Assembly (NCBI GenBank): GCA_933822405.4
Contig: CAKOGP040002269.1
Coordinates: 107,857 to 171,856 of the forward strand
Reading direction: 5' to 3'
From: Cylindrotheca closterium
Taxonomy: Eukaryota > Bacillariophyta > Bacillariophyceae > Bacillariales > Bacillariaceae
DNA: 64,000 bases
Shown here piece by piece: positions 38,507 through 49,700 of this stretch. Both the position numbers and the translations under genes were made by a program. The notes beneath the pieces were generated by a model. The model searched no databases, was not told where the DNA came from, and saw nothing but the letters and a program-made list of their open reading frames with translations. Numbering within the stretch: position 1 is the stretch's first letter; the number at the start of each line of letters is the position of its first letter.

Positions 38507-39254
38507 GTTTGCAAGTTGGTGTTGTAACGAGTGACTTTGATTTGAGTTCAATCTAAAATTGTGAGAGTTACATTCGGATGACGTGAATGTGCATTTTGAT
38601 GTCTTGAAGTCAATTTCTCCGAAAGGAAGAGTGATGTCAAAGTGCGTAAATTTCATTTGCAATTGCAAAACGAAATTTGACTTCATCGACTATGATACAT
38701 GTCGGCACGAAAAACGAAAGAAATCTTCATCGAAAAGAAAGGATCATGTGCTAGTAATGATGACTCATTGGTGACAGCACAAAAGACTACTCAGCAATCA
38801 TGATTCAGCATAATTGTCTATAAAAAACGAGTGAATCAGAATGATGACAGCTCGTCTCGGGTACTGACGATGCGATACTCAAGAAGAATCACGATTTTGG
38901 TGGAATTGAATTGCTACTCGCTCGCATGCTTGCGAAGTCGTCCGACTCCGTGTTCCGTCGTCCCGAATCCTAAGGAATTCCAAGTCTCATCACAGATGAA
39001 TCTACCTACAGTGGTACTGTGGCGTGCTCCACAGAAGAACCGGGCAATTGCTATCTATTCGAATTGTAGGGAATTAGATCACATCATCCATCATCGAGAC
39101 CAAGAATGCGAATCATCAATCTCCGTCAGGGGGAGAATCGAGATACTTGATGATACAATTGTAACTTGTTGCTCAAACATTGAGAGTAAATATTTATTCT
39201 AGCAGTAGTATTAAAAGTGTGCAGAGAGTGGCTGCCTATAGTCAAATTTCACAA
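38507..39254. other. Intergenic in the YWxW array
   Basis: The upstream region of member D does not carry the 50-bp block of B and C. A plus-strand open frame (38831-39202) is not conserved and is taken as chance. Confidence 0.45.
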
Positions 39255-39743
39255 TTACCAGTCCCAGTAGGAGTCACTGGCTCCTGCAGCTGCAACAGTT
39301 GTTGTTTGCGTTGCATCAAATTGACGAACTAGCTCTCGTTGTTCGTTCTTGGTAGAGGGCCAGTCCCAGTAGCTAGCAGCTGGTTGTGCCGGAGACCAGT
39401 CCCAGTATTGATCGTTGTCGGCAGAAGTCGTGTTTACGACTCCTGCTGAAGGGGCTTCGCGAATAATGTTTTCAATAATGTGATCGGCACAGACAAGCTC
39501 TGCGGCTTGTTCCTCAGCCATAGCTTGTTGGACCTTCACATCATTGTCGCCATTCCATTCCCAGTAGTCGCTGCTATCTTGCTTTGGAGACGTTTGGATG
39601 GTTGTGTCACCACAACCAGCCTTCCCTTGTGATTGGGGTACTTGGGCTTCCGATGTTAGTGGGGGGAATGTTTTCAAGTCTTGAAGATCCAAGCCAGCGG
39701 CAGTTTGAAGGACAAGGGGGCGGTGCTTTAGGTTAGGTGCCAT
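39255..39743 (-). CDS. YWxW-repeat small protein, array member E
   Basis: 162 residues, ATG at 39743. The most diverged and longest member: MAPNLKHRP start, then SSDYWEWNGDNDVKVQQAMA, ADHIIENIIREAPS, DQYWDWSPAQPAASYWDWPS, and a C-terminal YWDW. It keeps all four aromatic motifs, the SxDHI helix and the FPPLTSE segment, which helps define the family core. An extra Gly/Cys segment (GKAGCGDTT) lies before the first motif. Probably the oldest split within the array. Confidence 0.78.
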   Translation of the reverse strand: MAPNLKHRPLVLQTAAGLDLQDLKTFPPLTSEAQVPQSQGKAGCGDTTIQTSPKQDSSDYWEWNGDNDVKVQQAMAEEQAAELVCADHIIENIIREAPSAGVVNTTSADNDQYWDWSPAQPAASYWDWPSTKNEQRELVRQFDATQTTTVAAAGASDSYWDW

Positions 39744-40851
39744 TTCGAAGTCTTGGTATGCTTTAGCAAATGAGTTGAAAAAGTGCTTGTTCAATGTATA
39801 TTATGATCTTTTCACTGAAGGAATACCTACAGTATCTACACATGCGAAGTCTACATTTTTCGATAGGATGTCATGATTTTGTAGTTGCAGTTCAGCTCGT
39901 GCGCAAATGCAAACCCGGCCTGCGCGCCATGGCTGTCAACTATGACACAGTCTTTCGGCGAATCTTTTCCGTTGACGAACGAATCTTGACATCTGGGGTC
40001 GCAACCAGTTCTTATTGGTGAGTTGGGCCACGTATTCTTCAGTTGACATCAGGGTGTCACGTGAACTCCCAAGGAAATCGAGGAGTTTTTGCTTCTTTGC
40101 AGCGCGAGCGAATTTTAGTGATGCTTCCTTCAAATCCCCGTTCTTTTACACTCCCCTTGTTGGTTCTGCGCTTATTCCAACACTGCTGGGGGATTTTGTG
40201 AAGGATCATCTAAATGATCACGACCGTTTATACTACTGGTGAAGTATCTCACAGAAGATGCGTAATAAAAGGATTGTTACCACGACTTTAACGCGGTATT
40301 TAATGTTGTATTGTTAGTCGTGTGTGCTGTTACACGGCAACTGGCCCCATGTGCCGCCATTTCAAATTATCCCCTTGGAGCATGCCACTGTTTCATGCTA
40401 GAAACTAATTGGGAAGGCTCTCGCATTTTATACATATATTTTCACTTCACAATTCGATTCTCTTTTCTTAACCAGCAGTAAACAAAACCACGAAGGAACG
40501 GCGGGGCAAAAACTTACTCCTGAGAATTTTAAGGAAAGGCAAACAAAATGAAGGTGAGAGACAGTCAATCTCCCATGCCCGTAGCTAGTGTAGGTCTAAG
40601 TTGAAAGTACAGTACCAGGTACTTTATCTGGTAACGCTCCTCGAGGAAGGGTGGTACCGGTACCATGGTACCAGTAATAACTGGTATCCCTCAGCAGGCG
40701 TTACACACGATTGATTACCTGGGGATGTTCCTCATCTACTTTGGGGAATATATTAGAGGAGAGGCAAAATTAGGGGGCTGGAACGATTTCAGGTTCAACC
40801 TTCAACCATGATACGTTGCATGTAATGACACCTTGTTAGCCACATTCAACC
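39744..40851. other. Spacer between divergent genes, with a possible coding remnant and a mini-exon candidate
   Basis: Minus-strand frame 39936-40133 contains KEASLKFARAAKKQKLLDFL, which looks like protein, but an in-frame stop lies shortly upstream and no gene can be built; it may be debris. TACCGGTA lies at 40655-40662. At 40548-40553 an ATGAAG is followed by a GTGAGA donor, a candidate 6-base first exon of the next gene. Confidence 0.4.
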
Positions 40852-41560
40852 ATGACAACTACACGTCTACTTATTGCGCTAGTGGCAATACAGCTACTCG
40901 TAGTATCCTTCTCACATGCCTTGAGTCCAAATGCAGCTGGACAGGCGTCGCGAAGGGCCTTTGTCGAAAACAGTATGGCCTCGGCGGCTCTTGGTTTCGT
41001 TGCTTGGCAAGGCTTACCTGCCAACGCAGCAGCAGCCGACAAGGCAGCGTTTGAAGGATTTCTGTCTCAAATTCAACGAGCCCGTCAGCAAATGGATAGT
41101 GTTCCGGCTTTGATTGATGCAGAAAAGTGGGACTCTGTGAGAGCGGTATGTTGAAATGTTGATGTGAAAGGTATCCTTCAACCAGCTTGCTAATTGCTTG
41201 GAATTCCTGCTGACCATTATGCCCTTTGCATTTTTGAACTAGGTTCTCGTTGAGCCTCCGCTAGCAGATTGCTGGGCCAAGACTAGTCGACCCTTGCTAT
41301 CCAAGTATGCGGAAAGTTTGGGTGACAGCGGTGGGGATGAATTAGCAGCCTTGGAGGCCAAAGAAGAGCTGGTCAGTCACCTTCGGTACCTAGATATGGC
41401 GGTGTACAACAACAACTTCAACCCGATCACTGTAGAGGGAAAGAATGGAGCCACAAAAGAACTGATCCGAAGTTACTACGAAGACCCTATGAACGAATAT
41501 AAGGCTTCAATTGCAGCATTGAATGATTTGATAAAACTAGCTTCCGAGACGGGATCATAA
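40852..41560 (+). CDS. Thylakoid-lumen PsbQ/Psb31-like candidate, two exons
   Basis: Spliced model join(40852-41145, 41243-41560), 203 residues; a 97-base GT-AG intron in phase 0. A signal peptide ends SHA-LSP, followed by RRAFVENSMASAALGFVAWQ ending in Ala-rich ANAAAA, a lumen-targeting signal. The mature part is all-helical: FLSQIQRARQQMDSVPALID, then KWDSVRAVLVEPPLADCWAK, ELVSHLRYLDMAVYNNNF and ASIAALNDLIKLA. This spacing of four helices with a short WDxVR turn resembles the extrinsic photosystem II proteins PsbQ, PsbQ' and the diatom Psb31. I cannot decide among these by eye. The start could instead be a mini-exon at 40548-40553 spliced to 40840, which would add MKPHST in frame. Confidence 0.65.
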
Positions 41561-41797
41561 TAATAATGCTATCTATCCCACCACTCTTCACAAAGAAAAG
41601 ATCATTCTCATTCCATACATACTACTGTAACGGACAGGTACTTAGACAGGTAGATTGATATAAGTAGTATTGTATTATTTTATTCTTCGTCCCTTTCATA
41701 TATAGACTTTCATGTTTCAAAATTGGCAAAATTGTCCTGTCACCATTCATGTACTGGCAACGCACGTGCATCAAGTTCATGCCTCCCCGGATAAATA

Positions 41798-42785
41798 TCA
41801 TAGGTTGAAGCTGCTCTCGACTGCTAAGCCACCATGACTAAAGAGAATCTCATTTTGATGTTCCAAGTAGTGAATGTCAGCCTTGCTGAGAGAGACGGGT
41901 TCAGATGATGATGAGTCCTTGTCCTTGTTGGGCATGGAATTCTCCGCCAATTGAAACACATAGTCATCATCGTCTTCATCCTCAATAATCTCGAGCCCGT
42001 ACTTATCACTGTTGTTACCCTTGGCATCCTTCAAGACGGGCTTGAACTGGACGGATTTAGGAAGAGGAGCAACTTTATTGATACGATCAAAGTCTGGAGC
42101 ACCAAAGCCAGCACCAGAAGCTAGACGGGCGGCGGCAGCAGCGTGTTTGACCTTGGGTGGACGGCGCATATCAAAGCATAGGTTTGGAATACCACGGAGA
42201 AACATCTGAAGTTATGAAAAAAAGGCAAAAGTCAGAACACTGATCTTGATCACTCGTAATGAAGCGGAGTGGTTCCATAGAATTCTTTGAACTTACATCG
42301 TGGTAGTAGGCATTCATGTCAGGGCCTTCCGTGATTCTGTTAAAAGCCCATCCGTTGACTTGTCTCATGAAAGATGCCATTCGGTCACTGCGGAAGAACT
42401 TGGGAATCACCTTCGATTCGAAGCCTTTTTGGTCCGTAACCTTCCAGGCTCTGCCATGTGGCAGCCAAGCGATGCAGTCTTGAAAGGCAGGGTTGGAAAG
42501 GATGTAGTGAAGCTTGATCGGGAAGGGCAGGTTCATGTCAACTTCGTAGGAGCTGTTTTGCTTTCTTGGCTTCTCAACAGATTGTCCGAACTCGAACAAT
42601 GACGAGTCCAGCATGTTCATGGATCCGGAGACCTGTTTCATGTTGTTGGAGAGATTCTTCATGTTGAGCTGCGGGACCCCTGGGAGATCCTCCGGTAGAT
42701 CATCAAAGTCTAGCTTTAAAAGTCCATCGTCTGGTGCTGGCACAATATTGCGTTGTTGAGCGGCGGTTGGGTTCATCATCGACAT
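41798..42785 (-). CDS. Second HSF-type DNA-binding protein, two exons
   Basis: Spliced model complement(41798-42205, 42297-42785), 298 residues; a 91-base GT-AG intron interrupts the end of the DNA-binding domain in phase 0, joining AYYHD to MFLRG. ATG at 42785. Residues ~86-185 match the diatom HSF fold: PFPIKLHYILSNPAFQDCIA, WLPHGRAWKVTD, KVIPKFFRSDRMASFMRQVN and GWAFNRITEGPD. The recognition helix has RQVNGWAF where canonical HSFs have RQLNxYGF. The C-terminal part is acidic and Ser-rich (EIIEDEDDDDYVFQ), with LSKADIHYLEHQN. Probably a nuclear regulator. No coiled coil seen, so oligomerisation is uncertain. Confidence 0.88.
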
Positions 42786-43130
42786 TTGAAATTTTATGAT
42801 GAAGGTTATTGCAGCTTTTATTTTGTGTGCGTCGTGTGTCTTTGTTTTGTGCTCACTTCTTGTCTTGATTCAAGTACCCTCCCGAATTTTCATCGGACGC
42901 TCTTACTTAGGACAACGCACACTCAAAGAACATTTATTGATTTGAGGCAAGACTGCCTAATCATAGAAAAACAGTGCATGGTATCTATTTGTTAACGCTG
43001 CGCATCATACTATTAAGCCCTGAATCAGACATTTATTCAATTTCCTATTCCTTTTTCGCATTTTGTATGGACCGCCCAAAAAATAAAGGGTTCGCGCTTA
43101 TATACCAGATGCGCTGTTCGACCTGCCAAA

Positions 43131-43225
43131 GGAATGATTTACTTTTTACGAAAAAAATTGGATTCCATTAAATAGACGCGTCAGGAATGAATCACTTCTT
43201 ACGAAAAATCTGAAGTCCATTAAAT
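43131..43225 (+). repeat. Local tandem duplication, ~53-bp period
   Basis: 43131-43173 and 43184-43225 share GGAATGA, TTACGAAAAA and GTCCATTAAAT-type blocks in the same order. Confidence 0.65.
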
Positions 43226-43274
43226 GTGAGCACTATAAATCCCCAAAGTTGTGGTACAATCCTATTAACTGAAA

Positions 43275-43415
43275 TAATCGTTGGTCGTATTGGCCATGTG
43301 ATCAGAGGCTCATAGCGATGATTGGAACGATGTCGAAGCGTGGCTCTTGCTTAAACGGAATAAACATTGGTCGTATTCACAGGCTCAAAGCGATGAGCGG
43401 AACGATGTGGAAGCA
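43275..43415 (+). repeat. Local tandem duplication, ~75-87-bp spacing
   Basis: TTGGTCGTATT at 43281 and 43368, then AGGCTCATAGCGATG at 43306 and AGGCTCAAAGCGATG at 43381, each followed by a GGAACGATGTxGAAGC block. Confidence 0.65.
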
Positions 43416-44061
43416 AACGCTGATGGTAGTGATCACATCAAAGAATGAGGGTTGTTGTTTCGCCTTTTATTTGATAAGCCCTTTGAGGGTTGGCGCAAAG
43501 GTCGGACAAACAAAACAGGCCAAGGCGTCACTTTTGATCACTTTGGGCCAAAATTAAAACTACGAAAGCAGGATTCAAATTCAGTACCGTATTCAAGTTG
43601 GTCTTGTATCGCAACCTAGAAGAGAAAAGAACAACGAAATGGAGCCCCGACAACAAAGGCATTAAGCTCCCGCTTCCTCCTTGTGCGACCTTTTCACTTA
43701 CTGGAGGACAAGTAATACCGTCTATTGTTAAAGAAGTTGTATTTTTAGACCTCCCTCCTGACTGAATGAGCCGCCGTGCAATGCACGTTTGGCACCTAGC
43801 ACTGGCTCTTCGAGAAGCATACTGTACCGTCTTTTAAAAGCGTGGTCTGCCTTACCGTACAGTTAGTACCACACACCGCACCCAATAGCGGTAGTAGTGA
43901 AAGCTCAAAGTGATCAAATGTGATGTCTTGGGGGGGGTTGGCCTGGATACTTCTTGGGCAGTTTTATTCTGGCCGCACCACAACACCTACACAGTATCGT
44001 ACAGACTTACTGAAGGATATATCATTACCGCGCATTTCCGCACGAAACGTATATCAAAATC

Positions 44062-44149
44062 ATATACTTTTCCGCAATACCTGGAAATCATCTACCATAC
44101 GATTACTAGTGAAATTTTAGTTCCCGCATGGTATTGCGGAAAAGTATAT
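44062..44149. repeat. Inverted repeat, 20-bp perfect arms and 48-base loop
   Basis: ATATACTTTTCCGCAATACC at 44062-44081 is the exact reverse complement of 44130-44149. Could be a foldback or MITE-like element, or an RNA hairpin. No target-site duplication is evident at its borders. Confidence 0.8.
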
Positions 44150-44462
44150 CGGCACTCCGGGTTACGAATACACGATGCGAATTCAAGTTGGGACTCATTT
44201 TGTTACGTAGAAATCGTACTAATTTGAACGTAGACCAGAATACTGGTCTGGTTTCAGATACCGCACGGTATATATTCAAATATGTACGAAAACATCAAAC
44301 ATCAATATCGATGGAACGAACAAATGAAACGAAACGAGACACGAGAAACCAAGATATTTATGTAAATGTAATACCTCTGGCCTCGCTGTGGATTTTCTCA
44401 ATAATGGCTCACTGCAAAACCTGTACCAGGCAAGGGTTGGTGGCATCGCTTTTGTCAACCCA

Positions 44463-44687
44463 TCATCTATCAACGGAACACGCTGCATGGACGGGGATAC
44501 CACAAAACTTGCAACAAAACTTGCAACGGTGCGCTCCAGGTCCTTCTTTTGCACAAGACTCGGCTTCGCATCCAGCACATGCACATTTGCCCACTTTTGC
44601 TGGCGTTGTGCAAGGTTGAAATCCTCTTGTTTTGTTGCCAAACATATCAATCAGCCGTGGACGGAAATGGGCTTTGATTTCCACCAC
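44463..44687 (-). pseudogene. Possible remnant of a Cys/His-rich zinc-finger ORF
   Basis: The frame ends in KCACAGCEAESC, HRCKFCCKFCGIPVHAACS, a dense C-x2-C ... H-x2-C arrangement like the C-terminal fingers of some transposases. Upstream pieces (44711-44896, 44883-45128) are in other frames and not recognised. There is no intact gene, and chance cannot be excluded. Confidence 0.3.
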
Positions 44688-46778
44688 ATTATTGGGGACA
44701 CGATAACTTGCTACTTGATCCTCTTTGTGTTGGCGTCTGTTGAGTTCTTGTTGATATTATCATGGCCATGATGAAGACAAAGGACCGTCAGGAGCATTAT
44801 TTTGGCTCTCTTTTGTGAAGAACATGCTGTATGGCATTCCTTCTTCATCTCCAGTTTCGACAACACTTCTTCATCCCGTGACTCAACAATCAACACTGTT
44901 CTGTGATGGCTGGTCCATGAGGCTATCGATGCTTTGATTTGATACCGGTCGTTGTTTTGCTTGGATGTCTGTGTTCTCTGCTGAGAAGATCACTGCCAGA
45001 TGGCCGATATCGTTGTCAAACCGATGACAGTCTGTTTGCAACCTTGCCTTTTGCAGCGAACCATTGGGTCCAGCAGAGATACAAAAAACTTCTGGTTTAA
45101 ATCCAAAATTGGATTGAGCCCAGAACACTAGTGGCGGCTTCTGTCACGACGAAAAGCAGGGATGTGGTGGAGTGGCGATACCGTTGTTCAAGTTTCGCTC
45201 CTAGAACGCATGACTTCATAGCCGAAGGTCTCCATAGTATAATATAACACCCCAGTATAATATAAGATATTAGTTGACTGTGAATCGTTTATTTGTATGT
45301 TTTTTTTCTTGGCACTTCTTCCCCTAGAATCAACCAGACATATTCTCTCCTAAGTATCGGGTCGGCGGCCATTTTGGTATCTATTGGAATACTACGTGTC
45401 AATTAATTGAGAAGGGCACATGCACTAGTACCTCACATCCAAACAACGAAGTATAGAAAAATATAACAATCATTTCTACTAAACTTTTTAAGGTCTTCCC
45501 CCCAAGATATGACAGGGAATTGTTACTTCATCTCCTCCTTGACCAAAATGGTTGGAGTATTTTCAATTTCGTCTCATTGTCGGGGCAAGAGTTAGAGGAT
45601 GCACGATGTAGACCCCCTTGCAAGACTGATCACCTCTTTTGGGAAGGTAACACTTCTTCTTGAAGTACTACTACTATAGAGTAGTACTAGCTACTAGCCT
45701 AGTACTAGGCAGTGCTGGGCGTCGAAGATATGCCCCATGGTCCAATCACCACGATTCACAGTAGCTGACACATCGTGTTTCCTCCAGAGAATGCATGCCC
45801 CCCAGCTGGCTGGGGCGTTCCCTCTTTTCTCTCTTTGCGTGTCCTTGATGTGTTCTTGGAGTGAAATATGCCATGATATTTAAAAAATTGTGCCATGAAG
45901 CATCAAACGATATCCTGTGCTTCTATCCACGATAAGCTATGTTTATATGGTGATGGGACGTACAGACGTTACCGTATATCAGACGATATACGTTTCAGCT
46001 GGTCACTACAGTACGATCTTACAACACAACTATGAGGGTTCGCATTTTGCCACCGTATGACTGGCATTGGCTGAACACAGGCTATCTTATTTTCTTGCCT
46101 CGAAAGAACCTTGTAGACTACCAATACTACCCAATACCACACCTCACAACTGAGGGTGGCTGTGCCTTTGAGCTTCCTCCTGTATCACGAATAGCTTTCT
46201 TCGTAAGTAGCACCAGGCAGCATTATTACTAGTATCCTCCGATTCGGATCCTTTGCAGACTTCCTCGATGATTGATTCAATTATACAAAACCACGATAGA
46301 TGAACCATAAGATGTCTTCATGACACTACCGGTACAACATCTCAATCTTCTCTTGTCGTAATCAAAAGTAGGTACTAGCTTAGTCGTAATTGGAGCTCAC
46401 ATCGCACGTCGCGCTTCAGACATACCATGTTTTGGCGGGATTGATTTCATTCTGCCACCATTCCGAAATCCAACTCCGACAGTGTCTTTTGCGACTTTTT
46501 TGCCGCATGTGCAATTCAAACATTTAGTGGCTCGCTATTGAGCCACATGTTTTGTGGCCTTATATATCTATCTTCGCGTAGGATCGAGCGATAATTTGCT
46601 TTCCTCCTGAATCACGAGTGCAAACTGTCACACACAAAACAGTTATACGGTACGAATTCACAAAGATGGATTTCAATTTGAAAATAACGAGAAAACACGT
46701 CGCAAGAAAAGACGTCGTTTGCCAATAAACCAATAAGATCCATCCACCCGCATTGGTTTGGGATTTTATAAAAACAGC

Positions 46779-49700
46779 ATGAAGACTTATCGACATTGCC
46801 TCTTGCCAATGATGCTGTTCGGATTCGCTCTGTTGGGAGCCTTCGTTGATGGAGGACGACCACCACGACCATCAAGAAGAGGTGCCGATAGCAATGATGA
46901 TTTTCTGACCGGCACGAAAGAAAGCAGTCGAGCATTGGAAAATGTTCAAGACCCAGGACCTTTTCGGATTGGAGATGAGATAGCCATTACAATATCCACA
47001 GATCCTGAAATCAGTCAAATTCAACCAGAAACATCAACAACAATTCTGAAGAACAAGAAGAGACAACAAGTTGAGCATACCTACACTCTGCACCACACAG
47101 GAGCGACGTACATTGCTCTCCACTTCGCGTCCATGGACATGGAAGGTGAATGCCAATTACGGGTGACGGATGGAAGTGGAAGACAAGCGTACACTATGCA
47201 TGGAAATGACAAGCATGGATTAACTTCCTTCTGGGCTCGGCACGTCGCTGGTGATACGGCAGCCATGTCTGTTATTTGCAACCAAGATAAAGAGGATACT
47301 GGCAATTTTCTCATTGACAAATACGCAGCTGGATTCCGATCGTTGGCTGCTGCTGCCATTCCAGGAGGTGCTGGTGCCAGAAACCTTCGTGGGCTGGACG
47401 GGAGCGACCAGTTTACCGTTTGTGGCATTGATGATCTCCGCAATTCACAATGCTATTTGAATTCTCATCCTACGGAATACAAATCGTCGCGGGCAGTTGC
47501 CAAAATTATTACTCAGGGTACCGGCGCTTGCACTGGATGGCTATTGGGAAACGACAACGTAATTGTCACAAATGCTCATTGCATCAGGGCGAATGAGACT
47601 GCAGTCAATGCAGATTATGTGTTCAATTTTGAAGTGCAGAATGGAGGTGGGGATTGCTCGCAAAACACACCAGGAACAGAGTCTGTCCCGCTTACCTATC
47701 AGGATGTCTATGATGCAGAATCGATGATTACGTTCAGCCGACTCCACGACTACGTTTTGATCAAGCTCATAGATAAACCAAGTGCCCCATTGAAAAGATA
47801 CGGGTAAGTTCTGTGGCTTCCGTTGGACTTGCAGTATTCATCTGTTTCATACTCTCTGACCAAATCTTTCATTCGTGACTTGCTCAGCTTTCTGGAAACC
47901 GAGTCACGGACAATTACTGCGGGGGAAGAGATTTATGTGCCGCAGCATCCTTTTGGAAATGACAAGGCTCTTGCCGTCTTTGATTCCGAATACGGGGTTG
48001 GACAACGATGTCGGACGGAGGAATCTCAAGTTGCTTGCTATGGTTACAGGGGCGACGTGCCCTATCGAGACCTACGATACACTTGTGACACGGAATCAGG
48101 ATCCTCCGGTGCGCCGGTTATTTCGGTCGAAACCAACAAGGTTGTCGCCCTTCATCACTGTGGTGAACTCTTCAAGTGTAACGGGAACGAAGGGGTTCCA
48201 TCGACCTTTCTTCATCAAGTATTTCAGGATGAGCTCGGTGACGGTTCGTTGCCACCCGCGCCTCTCACGTCAATGCAATGTGCTCCAGGCCAACTTTTGA
48301 TGCTGTTGGAACTACAAACCGACTTTTTTGGATACGAGACAACCTGGGAGTTGCGAGACAGTGCCAACACTCTGTTGGCAGAGGGAGGGAAGAATCAGTA
48401 TTACCGATCCAATGAATTATATTCCTTCCAGATTTGCCTTTCATCATCCGATGTGTACACTTTGACTATTGAAGATTCGTACCAAGATGGAATGTGTTGT
48501 CAACACAAGATTGGATTCTACAATGTGTTTTTCGGTGATCAATTGGTGGCCACGGGAGGAGATTTTGGTTCCAGCGTCACTATTGAAGTGGACAATTCTT
48601 CCCAATCGAGTCAGACTTCTGGACCGACGAGTGGACCAACTAGCGGACCAACATCGGCTCCCACGTCTGGCCCAACATCTGGCCCTACGAGTGGACCAAC
48701 ATTTGGTCCAACCTCTGTTCCAACATTTGGTCCTACTTCTGATCCCACGGCCTCGCCTACCTCCGGGCCTTCTTCGTCGTCTCCCACACCTGGTCCTACC
48801 TTTGGCCCAACATCTGGTCCAACTTCCCCACCTACTCGTGTGATAACATCGGGTCCTACGAGTGGTCCGACATTAGTCCCCACCTCATTCCCAACATCTG
48901 GCCCGACCAATTTGCCAACTACTGCTCCTACAAGTGGGCCAACATCTGGTCCTACTTTTGAACCAACATCTGGACCAACATCTGGACCAACGACTGGACC
49001 TACCAGTGGCCCTTCCCATAGACCAACAAACAGTCCAAGCTCTAGACCAACTTCTGGCCCAACAAGTGCGCCAACCCAGTCACAGACGTCTGTTTCCACA
49101 AAGCAAACGGAAGGAAACGGTGATCCACATTGTAAGCTCATTTTGTGCTTGTTCCGAACATGAGTTTTCCCTAATCGCTTGATAATATCACTAACGCTTT
49201 CCCTTCCTTGCTCTCTCTCTCTCTCTCTCTCTCTCGCCACAGTCAAGACATGGAAGAACGAACACTTTGAATTCCATGGACAGTGTGACATTGTCATGGT
49301 TTCCAACAAGGACTTTTGCGATGGTCGTGGTATTGATATTCACATCCGTACCAAGATTGTTCGATTTTGGAGTTACATTGAGAATGTTGTGATCCGAATC
49401 GGAAATGACATTCTGGAGGTAACGGGATCTTCTTCTCAGAAGGAAGACGGCAAGAGTAACTATTGGATCAACTACGAAGGCATGGGCGACTTGGAGGATC
49501 TATCTGGTTTCCCCGTATCGATCAGCGCCAGCACTGACAAGTACACGATTGATCTTGGCAGTCATTATCCTGGGGAAAAGATCGAGATCAGGACATTCAA
49601 AGAGTTTGTCGGAGTGAAGATCATTGGAGCAACCGAGTCATCCTTTGGTACTTCTGTTGGTATCACTGGTGACTTTATCACGGGCAACACCTATGCTCGT

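Larger units (their letters stand above)
42786..46778. other. Gene-poor 4-kb region with repeats
   Basis: The longest stretch without a gene that I can support. It contains two local tandem duplications (43131-43225 and 43275-43415), a 20-bp inverted repeat (44062-44149), minus-strand Cys-rich debris (44463-44687), small palindromes near 45663-45710 such as CCTAGTACTAGG, and TACCGGTA at 46327-46334. Possibly a graveyard of small transposons. Confidence 0.5.

Noticed and set aside
39936..40242. Frame with KEASLKFARAAKKQ on the minus strand
   Set aside because: An in-frame stop shortly upstream and no continuation in other frames; at most a fragment.
48611..49309. 232-residue frame antisense to the PTSG repeat
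   Set aside because: Shadow of the minisatellite; its Gly-Pro-x-Val periodicity is the reverse reading of the repeat.
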